DNA of 64,000 nucleotides from Panicum virgatum (GCF_016808335.1 NC_053139.1:33439954-33503953); one strand, 5' to 3'. Shown: positions 24,692 to 35,351, counted from the first letter of the stretch. Program-made: numbers and translations. The notes: a model not told the origin generated them from the sequence alone.

Positions 24692-25147
24692 CTGTGCTCG
24701 CTGCCGCAGCAGCCCAGCGCGGTCGGGGTGGTCGCCGGACTTGGGGTGGGGTCAACGGCTAGCGGCTGTGCGCGCGGGCGGGCGCAGGAAGGTTCTACGG
24801 CTCGCGTGTTGGTGTTGGGGTCGTCACGTCAATTTGGGGGTTTTCTTACGTGATGAAATGAAACTACCCTTCGTTTTCTTTCTTCTATAAGAAAATGGCG
24901 GATCCGTACGCGTATTGGAGTATTCTGCTTTGCTCACGTATGCCGGGGTATCGTGATGTGCCGGGAAAGAAATGTGGTGCGTGGTGAGCACGTCAAGTAC
25001 GGTTTTTCGATTGGAATCGGTTATACTAGGTCAATGCGGAATACAGTACTAGAAAATACTATGTTGCTTTTTTTCCTTTTCACATATCTTAGGTTCAAGG
25101 TGTCTAAAATTAGCTAATTCTTAGGTGTCAATGTGAACACATATCCC
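24692..25147 (-). promoter_or_regulatory. Upstream region of the DUF1685 gene
   Basis: Intergenic sequence that would carry its regulatory elements. It is GC-rich near the gene and AT-richer beyond 24850. No specific operator could be assigned. Confidence 0.4.
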
Positions 25148-25277
25148 TATGTTCGGTTGCAACCGGCCAACAGTGTTTTTCTCTCACACCAAACCATCAC
25201 TAGCCACAAGTCACCAGCCAGCCAATAATATTTTTCTCTCACAACAAATTAGCACCAGCCACGGCCAAGCGAATAGA
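25148..25277. mobile_element. Short MITE-like segment (CAGCCAGCC family)
   Basis: Contains CAGTGTTTTTCTCTCACACC and its near repeat AATATTTTTCTCTCACAAC, with CCAGCCAGCCAAT between them. The outer parts (TATGTTCGGTTG...CCAAGCGAATAG) are weakly inverted. This composition matches a common grass MITE. Boundaries are approximate. Confidence 0.5.
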
Positions 25278-25418
25278 GTATAAACACTATTTTTTTTTAA
25301 AAAAATCACCGACGAGAGAGACATGTTCGCATAGTTGGAAGAATGACCAGTGGTAGCGTTGGACGAGACAACGTAGTGGCGACGTGAGGACCGACACTCC
25401 ATGGGTTGTAAAATATGA

Positions 25419-27478
25419 GAGACTTTTACGTGTATATCATTATGTTAAGTGCTCTTGACCTCTATACCTTTATTTTTTTAGTCGCACTTGTATGTCCTAC
25501 CGCCAATGATGAGCACATAGCTCCTCAAATTATTCAGCTTGGGTCATTTATATTTGATGGAAATAAAACTATTATAATGAAAGAGGGAGTTCTAGCTAAT
25601 ACTGTAACTTTAGAGACCAAGCTTATTTTTCGAGGAAATAATTTGCACAAGGGAGAAAAGAAGCAAGAAATACAGTTGCCGCTGGCCGGATATTTTATTG
25701 ATCCAGAGAAAAACTACGCAAGATTAATTCATAATTCTATGATGGAATAGGAGGCGGGTGTGCATCGCCAGATTATTTAATAGTAATTCTATATTAAAGT
25801 CAGGTTAATATTTTTTTAGTTTGCATGCACTATTTGTTTGAGTCGGACCTTGTTGGCCAGGTATTTTGAGTCTTGCGCCTGCGTGCGTATAAAAGGCCAG
25901 TAACCGGTCATGTAATGGGGGGATTTTTTTATGGTTGTTGCTATTCCGTCGAGGGCTCCTCCTAAGAACAAGGGAAGAGCGATTTCCGTCCTATCTATCA
26001 AGCTGCTGATCCGTTGTGGTCGTGAAGATCGTGAGATCAAGTTGTCTGACTTGGGCTCGTGGCGAATTCTATTGGAATTCATCCCTTCTGATCGTGGGAG
26101 TTCTGCTCGCGGGTGGAAGGTTTACGTTGGGTTTGGTTTGCATCGACTGTAAGCCGATCTCTTCTCTGCTGCTACTGTTTGTGGTGCTGGATCAAATCAA
26201 AACATTATTTTCTACTATCTGGTTTGAATCGGTTCATATAAGTTGTTCCAATTTTGGATTTGATAATTATTATATCGTGAGAGACATTGGCTGCTGCTTG
26301 TTATTTTAATTATACACCGATTGACCTCTGATTGGTGGGTGAGATAAATTAACATCAATTTATTTGCCGAGAGTGCAAAAATAGCTGGTTGATTTTTGAA
26401 CGTGATTTTGCTACTGGTTGAGCGTGAATAGCATCTTGTGCCAGCGCTATCTCTGAAAAAAGAAATATTCAGTAAAAGTATTTGCAAGTACCGTGAAAGA
26501 TCGGACACACTCCTGGACATTTTTGGCGTGTCCTTATCAGCCAACTTATCTTACCCTTATACCCTTCCGTCCAGGTTCCGTTAGTAGTTAACGGTAGCAA
26601 AGGCCTGACATGTGGGTCTGAGCAATGAAAATGACCATATTGCCCCTGGATATCTATTTACTCATATTCCCAAGGTAAAAAAAGGAAAAAACAGCCGACA
26701 CCCGCACCTCCCTATTGGATCGGATCGGGGGAGAGGAGACTCCGGCGAGGCCGCGACCTCCCTGCCGCGGCCTCCGACTGCCCCCTCCAGCCCGCTCTGC
26801 CTCCGGCCGGCACCCCCTCCGGCCGCCCCACTCCGGCCGCCCCCTCCGGCCCTCCCAACTCTGGCACCACAAAGTCCAGGAAGCCTCCACCGTCAGCCAT
26901 TGTCGCCACCAAGCTCGATCTCGCCGCTGAGCTCCCTCCTCCGCCCTTCCTCACCGCCAATAGACCGCCCAACCACCTTCCTTGTGCCTCGACGAAGCTC
27001 CCTGACCCGCTCGCCTCCGCCCAGACCGCCGGTGCACCGTCGCCGCCGCCCGCCATGGGCGACCCCTCTCCTGGCGCCTCCAGCTCCGTCCGAGTGCACA
27101 AATGGGTAGAGTTCGGTCTCCTCTTGCTCCCCCACCCTTTCCCCCTGGCCGCCGGTGAGGGAGCTCGCCGGATTTCGCCGGATTCCGCCCGCCCCCTTCT
27201 TCAACCTCCGTCCAGGGACCTCCCTGCAATTAGTTTTAGGATTTCAGGAGCCTCTGCGCAAATCTGTTAAAACTCTCCTAACTCCTCTGTCCAGCACCTC
27301 CCAACATAAGGGCAAAATTGTCTTTTTCCATCTCCGTTAGCCACTGTTAGTGTTCATTCCATTCAAAAGGGTATAATAGTAAAGATAAGTTGGCGGTAGG
27401 ACATACATGTGCGATTGAAAAAAATAGGAGTATGGAGGTCAAGAGCACTTAACATAAGAATATACAGGTAAAAGTCTT
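25419..27478. mobile_element. Mutator-like element with GC-rich passenger (Pack-MULE candidate)
   Basis: Inverted terminal repeats of about 88 bp (25419-25506 and 27390-27478) share GAC TTTTAC, TTATGTTAAGTGCTCTTGAC and TGTATGTCCTACCGCCAA. An exact 9-bp target duplication AAAATATGA lies at 25410-25418 and 27479-27487, the size typical of Mutator. The interior has no transposase. It carries a 73-codon frame (25931-26152) without a known domain. It also carries a GC-rich block (26690-27260) of Pro/Arg-rich overlapping frames that contrasts with the AT-rich remainder and looks like captured genic DNA. A second copy of the inner part of the right repeat (GCCAACTTATCTTACCC near 26541) suggests a composite history. 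Confidence 0.9.
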
Positions 27479-27487
27479 AAAATATGA

Positions 27488-28427
27488 CCGTCAGATGGCC
27501 TAGTATGATAGTAAGAGGTGTTGACGATCAAAATTGGCACCGTCAGGTGACACAAGTCTTACCAGTCTCCCAAATCGGTCAGATCGGTAGGATCAACTTC
27601 TTCAAATTGCAAATTGGACTTCACCGTTGCGTAGCTCTCGTTGAGGCGATTAAAATGCATATATAGAATGTTCGTTTTGGACTTTGGATGACAGAGTTAT
27701 GACCTCGGAAAGATTTGACCCAAACCGAACCGATCAGACTGGTTGAGCCAGACAGTCATACTGGTTTTTGTTGTGAGAGTTATATTTTAACATGAAATTT
27801 ATTAGGATTTCGACTCTTAATGGGGAAAGACCACCCCTCCCTATAAGTGTAAAGGGCACTCGGCCGATTGAGGGCATCGAAAAGATTAAAAAAACATATC
27901 AATCTATCACATTTTATTACTTTTTGTCTTCTCCAAATCCTAGTTGTTTCAACTCTGTACCTATTATTTCATTCTGCGACTCGACGGTGTTTGAAGGTAG
28001 CCTGCGGATCCTAGAACAACTGTGTGTACACTTGCTTTGACAGGTCTCTCTCAGACGAATGCTCGTCAGATCTTCGCTGGCTTCCCGATGAAGACTGGTC
28101 AGACCGGTCTAACTGAATTTGAGTAGCGGCCTTGCAACACGCGGCTCAGCTCGCTGCACACGCTAGTACTGTGTCGTGTGTTGGCTCAGAATTTACGACA
28201 ACCGAAAGTAGGTGGGAATGCGGGATGAGGGAGCCGACAACGACAAAACATTGGTAACGGAAGGATAAAGATGACCTAGGAGCTAGGGGTTAGAAGATTT
28301 AACATATGGCCTTTATCTCTAATCGGACAGTCCAAAATGTTGCCCAAACAAAAGCGAAGAAATCCGCGTTTGTAGTATAGCTTCTCCCCTACCTCTTTTG
28401 TCCTCTTTTGTCAAATTCAAAATGTGA
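27488..28427. other. Intergenic, possible LTR-derived fragment
   Basis: Repeated words such as ACCGGTCTAACTG, GATCAGACTGGTTGAG and CAGATCGGTAGGATC, together with CCCTCCCTATAAGTGTAAAG, recall LTR sequences of grass retrotransposons. No termini, target duplication or coding sequence were found. Confidence 0.35.
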
Positions 28428-28650
28428 TCCTGTTTAGTTCTCAAAAAATTTCCTACAGTATCAGACACATCGAATGTTGGGACATATGCATAGAGCGTTA
28501 AATACAGTTGAAAAAATAATTAATTACACAGTCTAACTGATTAACACGAGATGAATTTTTTAAATCTAATTAGTCCATGACTAAGCATTATTTATCAAGT
28601 AACAACGAAATATGTTACAGTACCAAAACCAACAATTTTTCACCAAGGCC
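28428..28650. mobile_element. MITE, second copy of the 22425-22649 family, inverted
   Basis: CCTGTTTAGTTCTCAAAAAA at the left, ACCAAAACCAACAATTTTTC at the right, and the interior TTAATTACACAGTCTAACTG, AGATGAATTTTTTAAATCTA and TAATTAGTCCATGACTAAG are the reverse complement of the body of the copy at 22425. It is moderately diverged. Confidence 0.8.
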
Positions 28651-29479
28651 GTTCAATCAATCCCTACGAAATTGCATCTGCATCCAAAGGGAATCAAATG
28701 AAACCAACGGCGTCGCTGAATCCTCGGAGCTGAGGACACGTACACGAGCTCAAAACCAGGCCTCCACTGGGCACCCACCCGTACGTGCCCTGGTGAGCTG
28801 AGCTGCGCAGGACATGGATCGGAGGACCAGGCCCTTAAGGCCGGGGGTTACTTTCGTGCTGAGTCACCATGGTTTTAACCTAGTGCATGGTGCGCACGGT
28901 ACGCGCCGGAGACCCCCATTGGCCATTGCTATCTTGTCTGATCTAAGCGTGTAGTTTGCTCTAAGGATGCATGACCAATAATCCAAGGTCAAACACTCAG
29001 GAAATTAATGTTTGACCATAGTTTTTATGATCATGCTCAGGGATGCAAGTTAGATAAATTTTCAATTACTGAGTTGATCCAAAAAAAACATTGATAAAAT
29101 GAACTGTTCTACCTAATTTATTTAGGAGAAAAAATAAGTTAGAGTGACATGTCATCGTAATTAATTAGTCGATTTAAAAAATACCATTGGCTACCAACTT
29201 TGCACTGCATCCTAAATCTTCGTTCACGTCTCCGTGCTGAAAGCCATTACGTTTCTCGTTTCGTGAAATTGATTCTCGCGTGCAGAAGCTTGAGCTGGAT
29301 TTTCAGTTTTTTTTTATTTTTTGCTAAAGGAATGAATAAATAAATAGGTAAAGTGAATAATAAATAAATGAAAGAAAATAAGGAAAGAAAAGGAGGTTTG
29401 CTCCGCACGGCGCCGTTGGAGGCCGCAGGCCGAGTGGTGGCGGCGTCGTGCGCTCCGAATTCCGGTCCCGCGGCGCCTC
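28651..29479. other. Intergenic, no gene
   Basis: No coding or RNA gene was recognised. Short AT-rich simple sequence at 29310-29390 and a GC-rich flank from 29400 are all that stand out. Confidence 0.5.
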
Positions 29480-29823
29480 GGCCATGTTTGGTTAGCCTCT
29501 GAATTTTTTTTTTTACAAAAAAATAAATATATGTATGGAGTATTAAACAATATTTATTTATGAAATTTTTTTATGGATGGGTGTAACTTTTCGAGATGAA
29601 TCTAATAAGCTAAGTTTCACCATAATTGGCTACAGTGATGCTACATTAACCACCTCTAATCATCCTCTAATCGTGCGTTCAAAGACCTTATTAGCTACAA
29701 CATATGCTACGGTACATAATTATGGAGTTTATTTTGTAATTAGATTTCATTTAATATCTCTAATTAGTGGTCAAAGGAAAAAAAGTTTTCATAAAAAAAT
29801 TTCACCTCTAATCAAACAAGGCC
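29480..29823. mobile_element. MITE, GGCC(A/T)TGTTTG(G/A)TTAG family
   Basis: The ends GGCCATGTTTGGTTAG and, inverted, GGCCTTGTTTGATTAG are terminal repeats. The interior TGTAACTTTTCGAGATGAAT, GGCTACAGTGATGCTACATT, and TTTGTAATTAGATTTCATTT, then TAATTAGTGGTCAAAG, belongs to a high-copy grass MITE family. A truncated relative is at 55340-55555. Confidence 0.88.
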
Positions 29824-29964
29824 GAGGCCATCATCACGCCATGCCAATTCGTCATGTGCGCAACGTGTTCCTTTATTTGCGACGCAAAAAGCCGGGAGCC
29901 GAAGCCGCGACCGTGGCTGGTCACGGAGAGCACAGCGTACGCAGCGACCGTGGCCGTGACCGGC

Positions 29965-29985
29965 GAGCGAGCGAGCGAGCGAGCT
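29965..29985. repeat. (CGAG)n microsatellite
   Basis: Five uninterrupted units in a GC-rich setting. Confidence 0.9.
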
Positions 29986-29993
29986 GCCAGTTA

Positions 29994-30269
29994 GGGCAGC
30001 CCCAACGCAGATTTCACTTATAGGATCTCAGTCTCAAAGACTCCATCACAAAAAACTATAGTTTCCAATACAAAGTGTATTACTTTAATTTATATGGTCC
30101 ACTTGTCTCTCTTATATTTATTCTTGATTTGCGTGAAGACTTGGAGTCTAAATAAGACTTAGAGTCTTGATTTCTCTCCCTCTCTCTTCCATAAATATAC
30201 TGTCACATCAACAAAACACAATAAATAGAAGGCTTACACTCCATGGTAGAGTTTGGGTTGGGACTGCAC
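29994..30269. mobile_element. Tourist-like MITE (PIF/Harbinger), TTA target site
   Basis: The ends GGGCAGCCCCAACGCAGATT and, inverted, GTGCAGTCCCAACCCAAACT are flanked by TTA at 29991-29993 and 30270-30272. Length is 276 bp, AT-rich, non-coding. Confidence 0.8.
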
Positions 30270-30272
30270 TTA

Positions 30273-31202
30273 GAAGCTCTGAATAATTAATGAATGAGCA
30301 GCTGCCCTTCAGAGTTGAGAGAGCTGGTCAATCAAGTATGAATGAGCTAGAAGTATACTAGTGTACTACCCGTGTCTTATTATAGCAAAAGTTTCCTGTC
30401 TGAAGGGTTAGCTTCGTTCAACCAGAGCATTGAGCTTGACCATGCATGCCCTCCACGGCATGGAATCGATCGAACAATGGAGCCTCCAAAGAACCCGTCA
30501 AGCTAACCAGTCTCGAATTTCAGGTACGACAACGACACGCGGTACTGATGATCCTGATCCGCTGGCCAGTGGCCACGCTGTCCTCTATCCAACTCCCGTT
30601 ATGATCCGGCAGCGACGATGTCAACCGGATCGGACCAACTTGCTTGACAACGGGCGACGATGCTAGCTGAATTGATGGTAACAAAAAAAGGGGTGATCTG
30701 ACCGATGATCGGAGCCGATCAAGCGTGCTCGATCGCTCCATCCCAATTGGAAATGTACTGGTGCTGTGGCCTAAGCGAGCAAGTTGCGAGCTTGCCCTGC
30801 CGCCGCGGCCATGGAGGGAGGTCGCCTGCAGCCAAAGACGAGGCTGCTGGCACGCGATGGAATCAAGGGGCAGCGGCAGTGGATGGACCCCGGACCTTGA
30901 GCTGGATTCAGTGCACGCGGGGAAATAAAGCGTTGACCACGCACGCCTGTTGCTGTCGGATGGGTGAAACTTTCGTTACAGCTTGCCGCATGGAACTGGA
31001 GTAGAGCCGTAGAGGCTATATATGCTGAAATTTTTGGCTCAAATCAAGTTTGGCCTATTAGGAAAATCAGAATTTCTTAAATCATTTTTCTTTGTTTTTT
31101 TCCTAGTTCATCTTCTGTCCCGGGCACAAATGACAAGATTAGGCGGTGTGGGCAGACGAGCAGTATGGGCTAGAAGCGAGGGAACACGACTACGTGGTGA
31201 CT
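30273..31202. other. Intergenic, no recognisable gene
   Basis: Several overlapping frames of 60-99 codons between 30430 and 31004 on both strands show no domain, splice structure or codon pattern that would favour one of them. Confidence 0.5.
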
Positions 31203-31337
31203 AAGGCTATCCATATAGGCACCGGTTGGTGTTACCACTATATGGATAGCCTGCCTATATGGATAGCCTTAGTCACCACATAGTCAACCCTTATTTTCAC
31301 GGTGGTAACATCAACCGGTGCCTATGGATAGCCTTAG
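31203..31337. repeat. Foldback repeat directly abutting a CACTA end
   Basis: AAGGCTATCCATATAGGCAC then CGGTTGGTGTTACCAC (31203-31238) pairs with GTGGTAACATCAACCGGTGC then CTATGGATAGCCTTA (31303-31337), with short direct and inverted repeats of TATGGATAGCC between. It ends at the first base of the CACTA terminus. Confidence 0.85.
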
Positions 31338-31458
31338 CACTACTACAGAAAATATTTTTACCACTGCTATTTTCACCGTCGGTTCCTAATGGACCGGCGG
31401 TGAAAATCTTCACCACCGGCCCCAAAGTCGTTGGGCTCAGTGGGGTGAAAATGGTTTA

Positions 31459-32493
31459 GGCTCCGTTTGGATGTAGACATTGGAAGCCTTGGTATTGAAT
31501 TGAGCTCAATACCAATACCAAATCAGACCAGCTTTGGTATTGGGCCGAATACCAAAACTATTGTTTGGATGGAGATGAAATTGTAAGATGGAATTCGATG
31601 AGATAGTAAATACCAATTCGTGTTTGGATCCATACCGTCAAATTGAGAATTGGTACATCATCCTCCTCCGTGTGCAGCCGTTGTGCCCCTTCCTGCTCCG
31701 TGTGCCTCGAGCGCCCCATTCTCCTGTGTCGAAGAGGAGAGGACGCCGGCCATGGAGAGGGGAGTGGTGCGGCCATTGGAAGGGGCGCAGCACCCAGAGG
31801 GAGGGGTCCAGAGGAGGAGGAAGGGAGGTGGGCGGCGCGGCTCTCCAGCGGAGAGCGAGGGAAGGTGGCGCGCGCAGCTATCCAGCGGAGAGGGAGGGGA
31901 GGAGGCGGTGCGGCTCTCCATGGAGGAGGTAGGGGAGGGTAGGGGTGGAAAAGTTCATCGGCGGAGGAGGCAGAAGAGAGGAGGGGTGGCACAGTTCGCC
32001 GGTGGAGGGGGGAAAGGAGGGGGTGGCGCGGTTCGCCGGCGGAGGAGGTCGGGGAGAGGAGGGGCGACGCAGTTCACCAGCGGAGGATGCAAGGGAGAGA
32101 CGGCGTGGTTTGCTGGCGGAGAAGGCAGGGGAGATGAGGGACAGCGCGGTTCGCCGGTGGAGGAGGCAGGGGAGAGGAGGGGCGGCGCGATTCACCGGGG
32201 TAGGGGGAGGGGAGGGGCGGCGCGGGTGACAGGGGTCGGGCCGCCACCGCATCTGACGGAGGGAGCGAGGGAGTTGAGCCCGCGAGTGGGGAATCGCGGA
32301 AGAGACCGATTCAGCGCAAAACCGAGGGGAGTGGCTCGGTATTGAGATGAAGGGGATGCAGGTGCGGTGAATACCGCTTGGTATTGATGTCGAATTCCAA
32401 TGCTAATTCCAGGACCAGCCAAACAACTGATATTGGATGAACTCAATGCCAATTCCAAATTTCAGGCTTCAATATCTACATCCAAACAATGCC
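31459..32493. mobile_element. Tourist-like PIF/Harbinger element nested in the CACTA element
   Basis: Terminal repeats GGCTCCGTTTGGATGTAGAC and, inverted, GGCATTGTTTGGATGTAGAT have TTA on both sides (31456-31458, 32494-32496). Length is 1035 bp. The middle (about 31740-32240) is a G/A-rich degenerate minisatellite with units of roughly 40-50 bp containing GTTCGCCGGCGGAGGAGGC-like cores. The long low-complexity frames in that stretch are a by-product of it. No transposase is present. Confidence 0.88.
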
Positions 32494-33011
32494 TTAGGGT
32501 TTGAAAACTAAAATCATTTTCACCGCCGGCCCTAGACACGGACCGGCGGTGAAAATGGTTTTCACCGCCGGCCCTAAACACCACTGAGCCCAATGACTTT
32601 GGGGCCGGCGGTGAAGATCATTTTCACTGCCGGTCCGTGGCTAGGGCTGGCGGTAAAAATGGTCCCCTTTATAAACCCTCCCCCTCCTCCCCCTACCCGA
32701 GTTCTCCATTTCTCCCCACCATTTTGCAGCCATTTCTCACCATAGTGTTCAAGATTTTGGGCCTCTTTTGAAGTATTAATATCAACTACTCAGTTTGAGG
32801 TTAGTAACTAGCAACTATTAAATTCTTTGCTTGTTCCTTTGGGTAAATTTCGAATTTCAAGTTTGAATTTGATGGATGGAGGGGCTTTGTTCATTGTAGA
32901 AGCAAAATTCATGTCTTGTTTTATAGTGATTACCTAGATGCACATGCAATTCATATCTTGTTTCGTTGTATTGATTTTGATATGAATTTTACATTGATTT
33001 GTCATTTATAA

Positions 33012-33320
33012 ATGGAACGAGGGTGGATGTATAGTTCGAAGGCTCCGGATCCCAAGTTTGTGAATGGTGTTGATTCATTTGTGAAGACCGCTCGGGCATA
33101 TTGTATCAATAGGTTACAGGATGATGACCATGTGTACTGCCCATGTGTTGATTGCCGCAATCAGAAACAATTTCGCAATATCGAGCAAATTCGTTGTGAT
33201 CTATTGGTTAGGGGTTTTATGGCAAACTATAAGATTTGGAATAAGCATGGAGAAGACGGGGAGAACTTACAACATGATCCTTCACGGCATGATACCGTCC
33301 AGGAAACCGTACACAAGTGA
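33012..33320 (+). pseudogene. CACTA transposase-associated domain (TNP2 N-terminal exon)
   Basis: 102 codons from ATG to TGA: MERGWMYSSKAPDPKFVNGV, then CPCVDCRNQ and LLVRGFMANYKIWNKHGE. This is the transposase-associated domain that opens En/Spm TNP2-like proteins, with its conserved cysteines (residues 43, 45, 48) and histidine (79). The catalytic part that normally follows in later exons is absent, and the CACTA right end comes only 48 bp after the stop. It cannot supply transposase. It could still bind DNA if expressed, but that is speculation. Confidence 0.85.
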
Positions 33321-33586
33321 TGTGTAGGTGAGATGATAAGTCCTGATTTCGTCTCTTTTCTAGTAGTGCGGTCTAACAAAGGCTGGTAGAAAATATATAT
33401 TGATTGCTAGAAAAATTTGATTTCAGGAATATAGAATGTGAAATTTGAAAAAGAAAAGGTTGTCTATTTGTTTTAACTATGGATCGTTTTAAATATAGAA
33501 TGTGAAATTTGAATATACAATCCAAGGCTAAAACAAACAAGCCTTAACACCCGAAGAGGAGGACAATAAGAACTAGCTATTAGTTA

Positions 33587-33861
33587 GACCATGTTTGGTT
33601 CAAGGGTGCTTATAATAAGCCCTCCCGAATAAGCTTCCAAACATCAGGGCTTACTAGAGGAGCTCATTTTAAGCACCCCATAAGCCTATAAGCACCGCTT
33701 ATTTGATGGTGGGGCCCACCAGATACTCCCACATAAGTTCTCTTTGCCTGTGCTTATTTGCTTATTGTGCATAAGTTCCACAAATATCTTAGGCTTATTT
33801 TAAGCACATCATGGCAGGGTGCTTATTGGCTTAAAATAAACCCCACTTTCCAAACTGACTC
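33587..33861. mobile_element. MITE with TTTGG...CCAAA ends
   Basis: GACCATGTTTGGTTCAAGGG then TGCTTATAATAAGCC pairs with GGCTTAAAATAAACCCCACT then TTCCAAACTGACTC. The interior has repeated GCTTATTT and TAAGCAC words. The family resembles common hAT/Tourist-size grass MITEs. No exact target duplication was identified. Confidence 0.65.
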
Positions 33862-34158
33862 TTTTATTAGTCTAGTGTCAGACTTATGACACATGAGACC
33901 AGCATACAATTTCGTAAACATTTGGATGGTTTTTTCAATATCCACTACTACAAAAAATAATTTACGCGACCTTTTTAAAACACCTTCGAGGCGGGTAGGA
34001 ACTTCAACCTCCTCGATTTATGGTAATAATTAATTGAGGCGGTCATTTTTATTAAACGAGGCGGTTAAATAAACTGCCTCGCAAAATCTATTAATCGAGG
34101 CGGTCAATTTTTTTCAATGACCGCCTCGGTTAATAGTCCTATTTTCGAAGGCAAGCCA

Positions 34159-34317
34159 ATAAAGAGCCATCTCTGTTAAATGACCAAGCCCAGCTGAGGT
34201 CCATAAGCCCAGTTGCTGAGAAGGAGTATATAAAGAAGTAAACCCTAACTCTCCCTCCTCACTCTCTGAGCCACACCCCTCTCTCTCTCCTGGCCGCGAC
34301 TGAAACACGTGCTACCA
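34159..34317 (+). promoter_or_regulatory. Housekeeping-type promoter inside the CACTA element
   Basis: In order: AAGCCCAG at about 34185 and 34205 (site II type, TGGGCT on the other strand), TATATAAAG at 34227-34235, telo-box AAACCCTAA at 34240-34248, a CT-rich leader with CTCTCTCTC at 34279-34288, and an ATG at 34318. Spacing from TATA to ATG is about 90 bp. This is the arrangement of plant ribosomal-protein and translation-gene promoters, and is unlike the flanking CACTA sequence. Confidence 0.65.
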
Positions 34318-34503
34318 ATGCCGGCCGCGCCCCTGCTCCGAGCGGTCGCCGGCACGGCTGAGGCCAAGGCGCTGGGGCGGATCTGGCGGCGGGCTGGATG
34401 CGGTGGCGGCAAGCCGGATCCGGCGGCCGGCGATGGCGGCGGGTGTGGCGGGCTTTGTACAATATGCTTGGCGGGCCCGTGGACGAGCTCAGCGGTCTCG
34501 TGA
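34318..34503 (+). CDS. Short GC-rich frame downstream of the captured promoter
   Basis: 61 codons from ATG to TGA, beginning MPAAPLLRAVAGTAEAKAL and rich in Gly/Ala/Arg. It is not recognised as any family. It may be the 5' coding fragment of the donor gene, cut off at the return to CACTA subterminal repeats near 34505. Coding status rests only on the promoter-like context. Confidence 0.25.
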   Translation: MPAAPLLRAVAGTAEAKALGRIWRRAGCGGGKPDPAAGDGGGCGGLCTICLAGPWTSSAVS

Positions 34504-34653
34504 ATAGGCTTTTTCTTTTTTTACTTGATTAATCGAGACGAACAGCAAATCACCTAGGTCATTTACGTCGACCCCAAATCCGAGGCGATTGCAAAAAACG
34601 TCTCGGTTAATAGTTTTTGCCCGTCTCGATTGATAGTTATTGTAGTAGTGATC

Positions 34654-34757
34654 GTCCGCATGTTTATAGAGATAGGGTTTGCGTACGTGTGTTCATAGGG
34701 TGTGAGTGTGCATGCGTTGTGAGTGTCTGTGTTGTATTGTGTAATAAAAAAATATAG
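34654..34757 (+). mobile_element. Possible LINE/SINE 3' tail
   Basis: GT-rich GTTCATAGGGTGTGAGTGTG, TTGTGAGTGTCTGTGTTGTA and then a short A run (34745-34751) resemble the 3' ends of grass non-LTR elements. No coding part or target duplication is seen. Confidence 0.35.
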
Positions 34758-35129
34758 TGATTGTACGTCTAGAGTGGACAATAAATGAGTCCTTTCTAGA
34801 TATTTCTTTTTGCGGGTAAACAAATAGGACAGGAATCGGATCCCATATCAGCAAAAGCGATGGCGCCGATGGCAGCTACTACGAGAGCTCAAAATCAATC
34901 CATCCATGCCATTGTGCTTGTGCACGCAGTCAGGTCGAACAGGCAAGGACAAGTAGGAGGGGGGCAGGAGGTTGCTGTCGCACCGAGTCACCCGTGTCTC
35001 GACCAAGTTAGCACATGGTTCAGGTCGGACCCACCGGCTGCGGCCCATTGTTAATTAGTGCATACATAAAAACTGACATTGAAGACACGAAGCTGCTGCT
35101 GCTGCACGGAAATTCAGTGAAGAGTTGGA

Positions 35130-35351
35130 GACTTGCCGGTCAGTTCAAATTTGATCAAATTTATATATAGTAAAAAATATTAGCACTTATATTTTTAAAT
35201 AAATTTAATATAAAATATATTTTATTACTAATCTAATAATAATTATTTTGTATCATGAAGACTATTACCTTTTTATGTAAGTTTAGTTAAAATTTAAACT
35301 ATTTAACTTATCGAAAAGCGAGAATTGTATTTTTTTTATGGACGGAGGGAG
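35130..35351. mobile_element. Stowaway-like MITE, one end missing
   Basis: The right end, inverted, reads CTCCCTCCGTCCATAAAAAA, the Stowaway/Mariner terminus. The body has the usual AT-rich TCAAATTTGATCAAATTTAT and TTTAATATAAAATATATTTT. The left CTCCCTCCG end is absent. Confidence 0.8.

Larger units (their letters stand above)
31338..33368 (+). mobile_element. CACTA (En/Spm) element, non-autonomous
   Basis: Left end CACTACTACAGAAAATATTT, right end (reverse complement) CACTACTAGAAAAGAGACG. Subterminal arrays of a CACCGCCGG(T/C)CC motif in both orientations occur at 31367-31450 and 32515-32660, a usual CACTA feature. It encodes a TNP2-type N-terminal exon at 33012-33320 and nothing further of the transposase. 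The flanking trinucleotides TAG and CGG do not match, so the two ends may not come from one insertion event, or one flank has been altered. A Tourist-like element sits inside at 31459-32493. Confidence 0.75.
33943..34650. mobile_element. 708-bp CACTA element carrying a captured promoter
   Basis: The left end CACTACTACAAAAAATAATT and the right end, inverted, CACTACTACAATAACTATCA are flanked by an exact 3-bp duplication ATC (33940-33942, 34651-34653). Subterminal CGAGGCGGT repeats lie at 33988-34132 and again, as TCGGTTAATAG and CCGTCTCG, at 34560-34636. Between them is foreign-looking DNA with site II motifs, a TATA box, a telo-box and a GC-rich open frame. No transposase is encoded, so movement would need an enzyme from elsewhere. 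Confidence 0.93.

Noticed and set aside
23647..24853. Plus-strand frames of 371 and 366 codons opposite the DUF1685 gene
   Set aside because: They are complements of a GC-rich gene; the minus strand has the family match, ATG and TATA box.
30430..31004. Frames of 67-99 codons as a gene
   Set aside because: No domain, no consistent splice or promoter context, frames on both strands.
31650..32345. 231-codon Gly/Arg-rich frame
   Set aside because: It reads through a G/A-rich minisatellite inside a Tourist-like element; opposite-strand frames are equally open.
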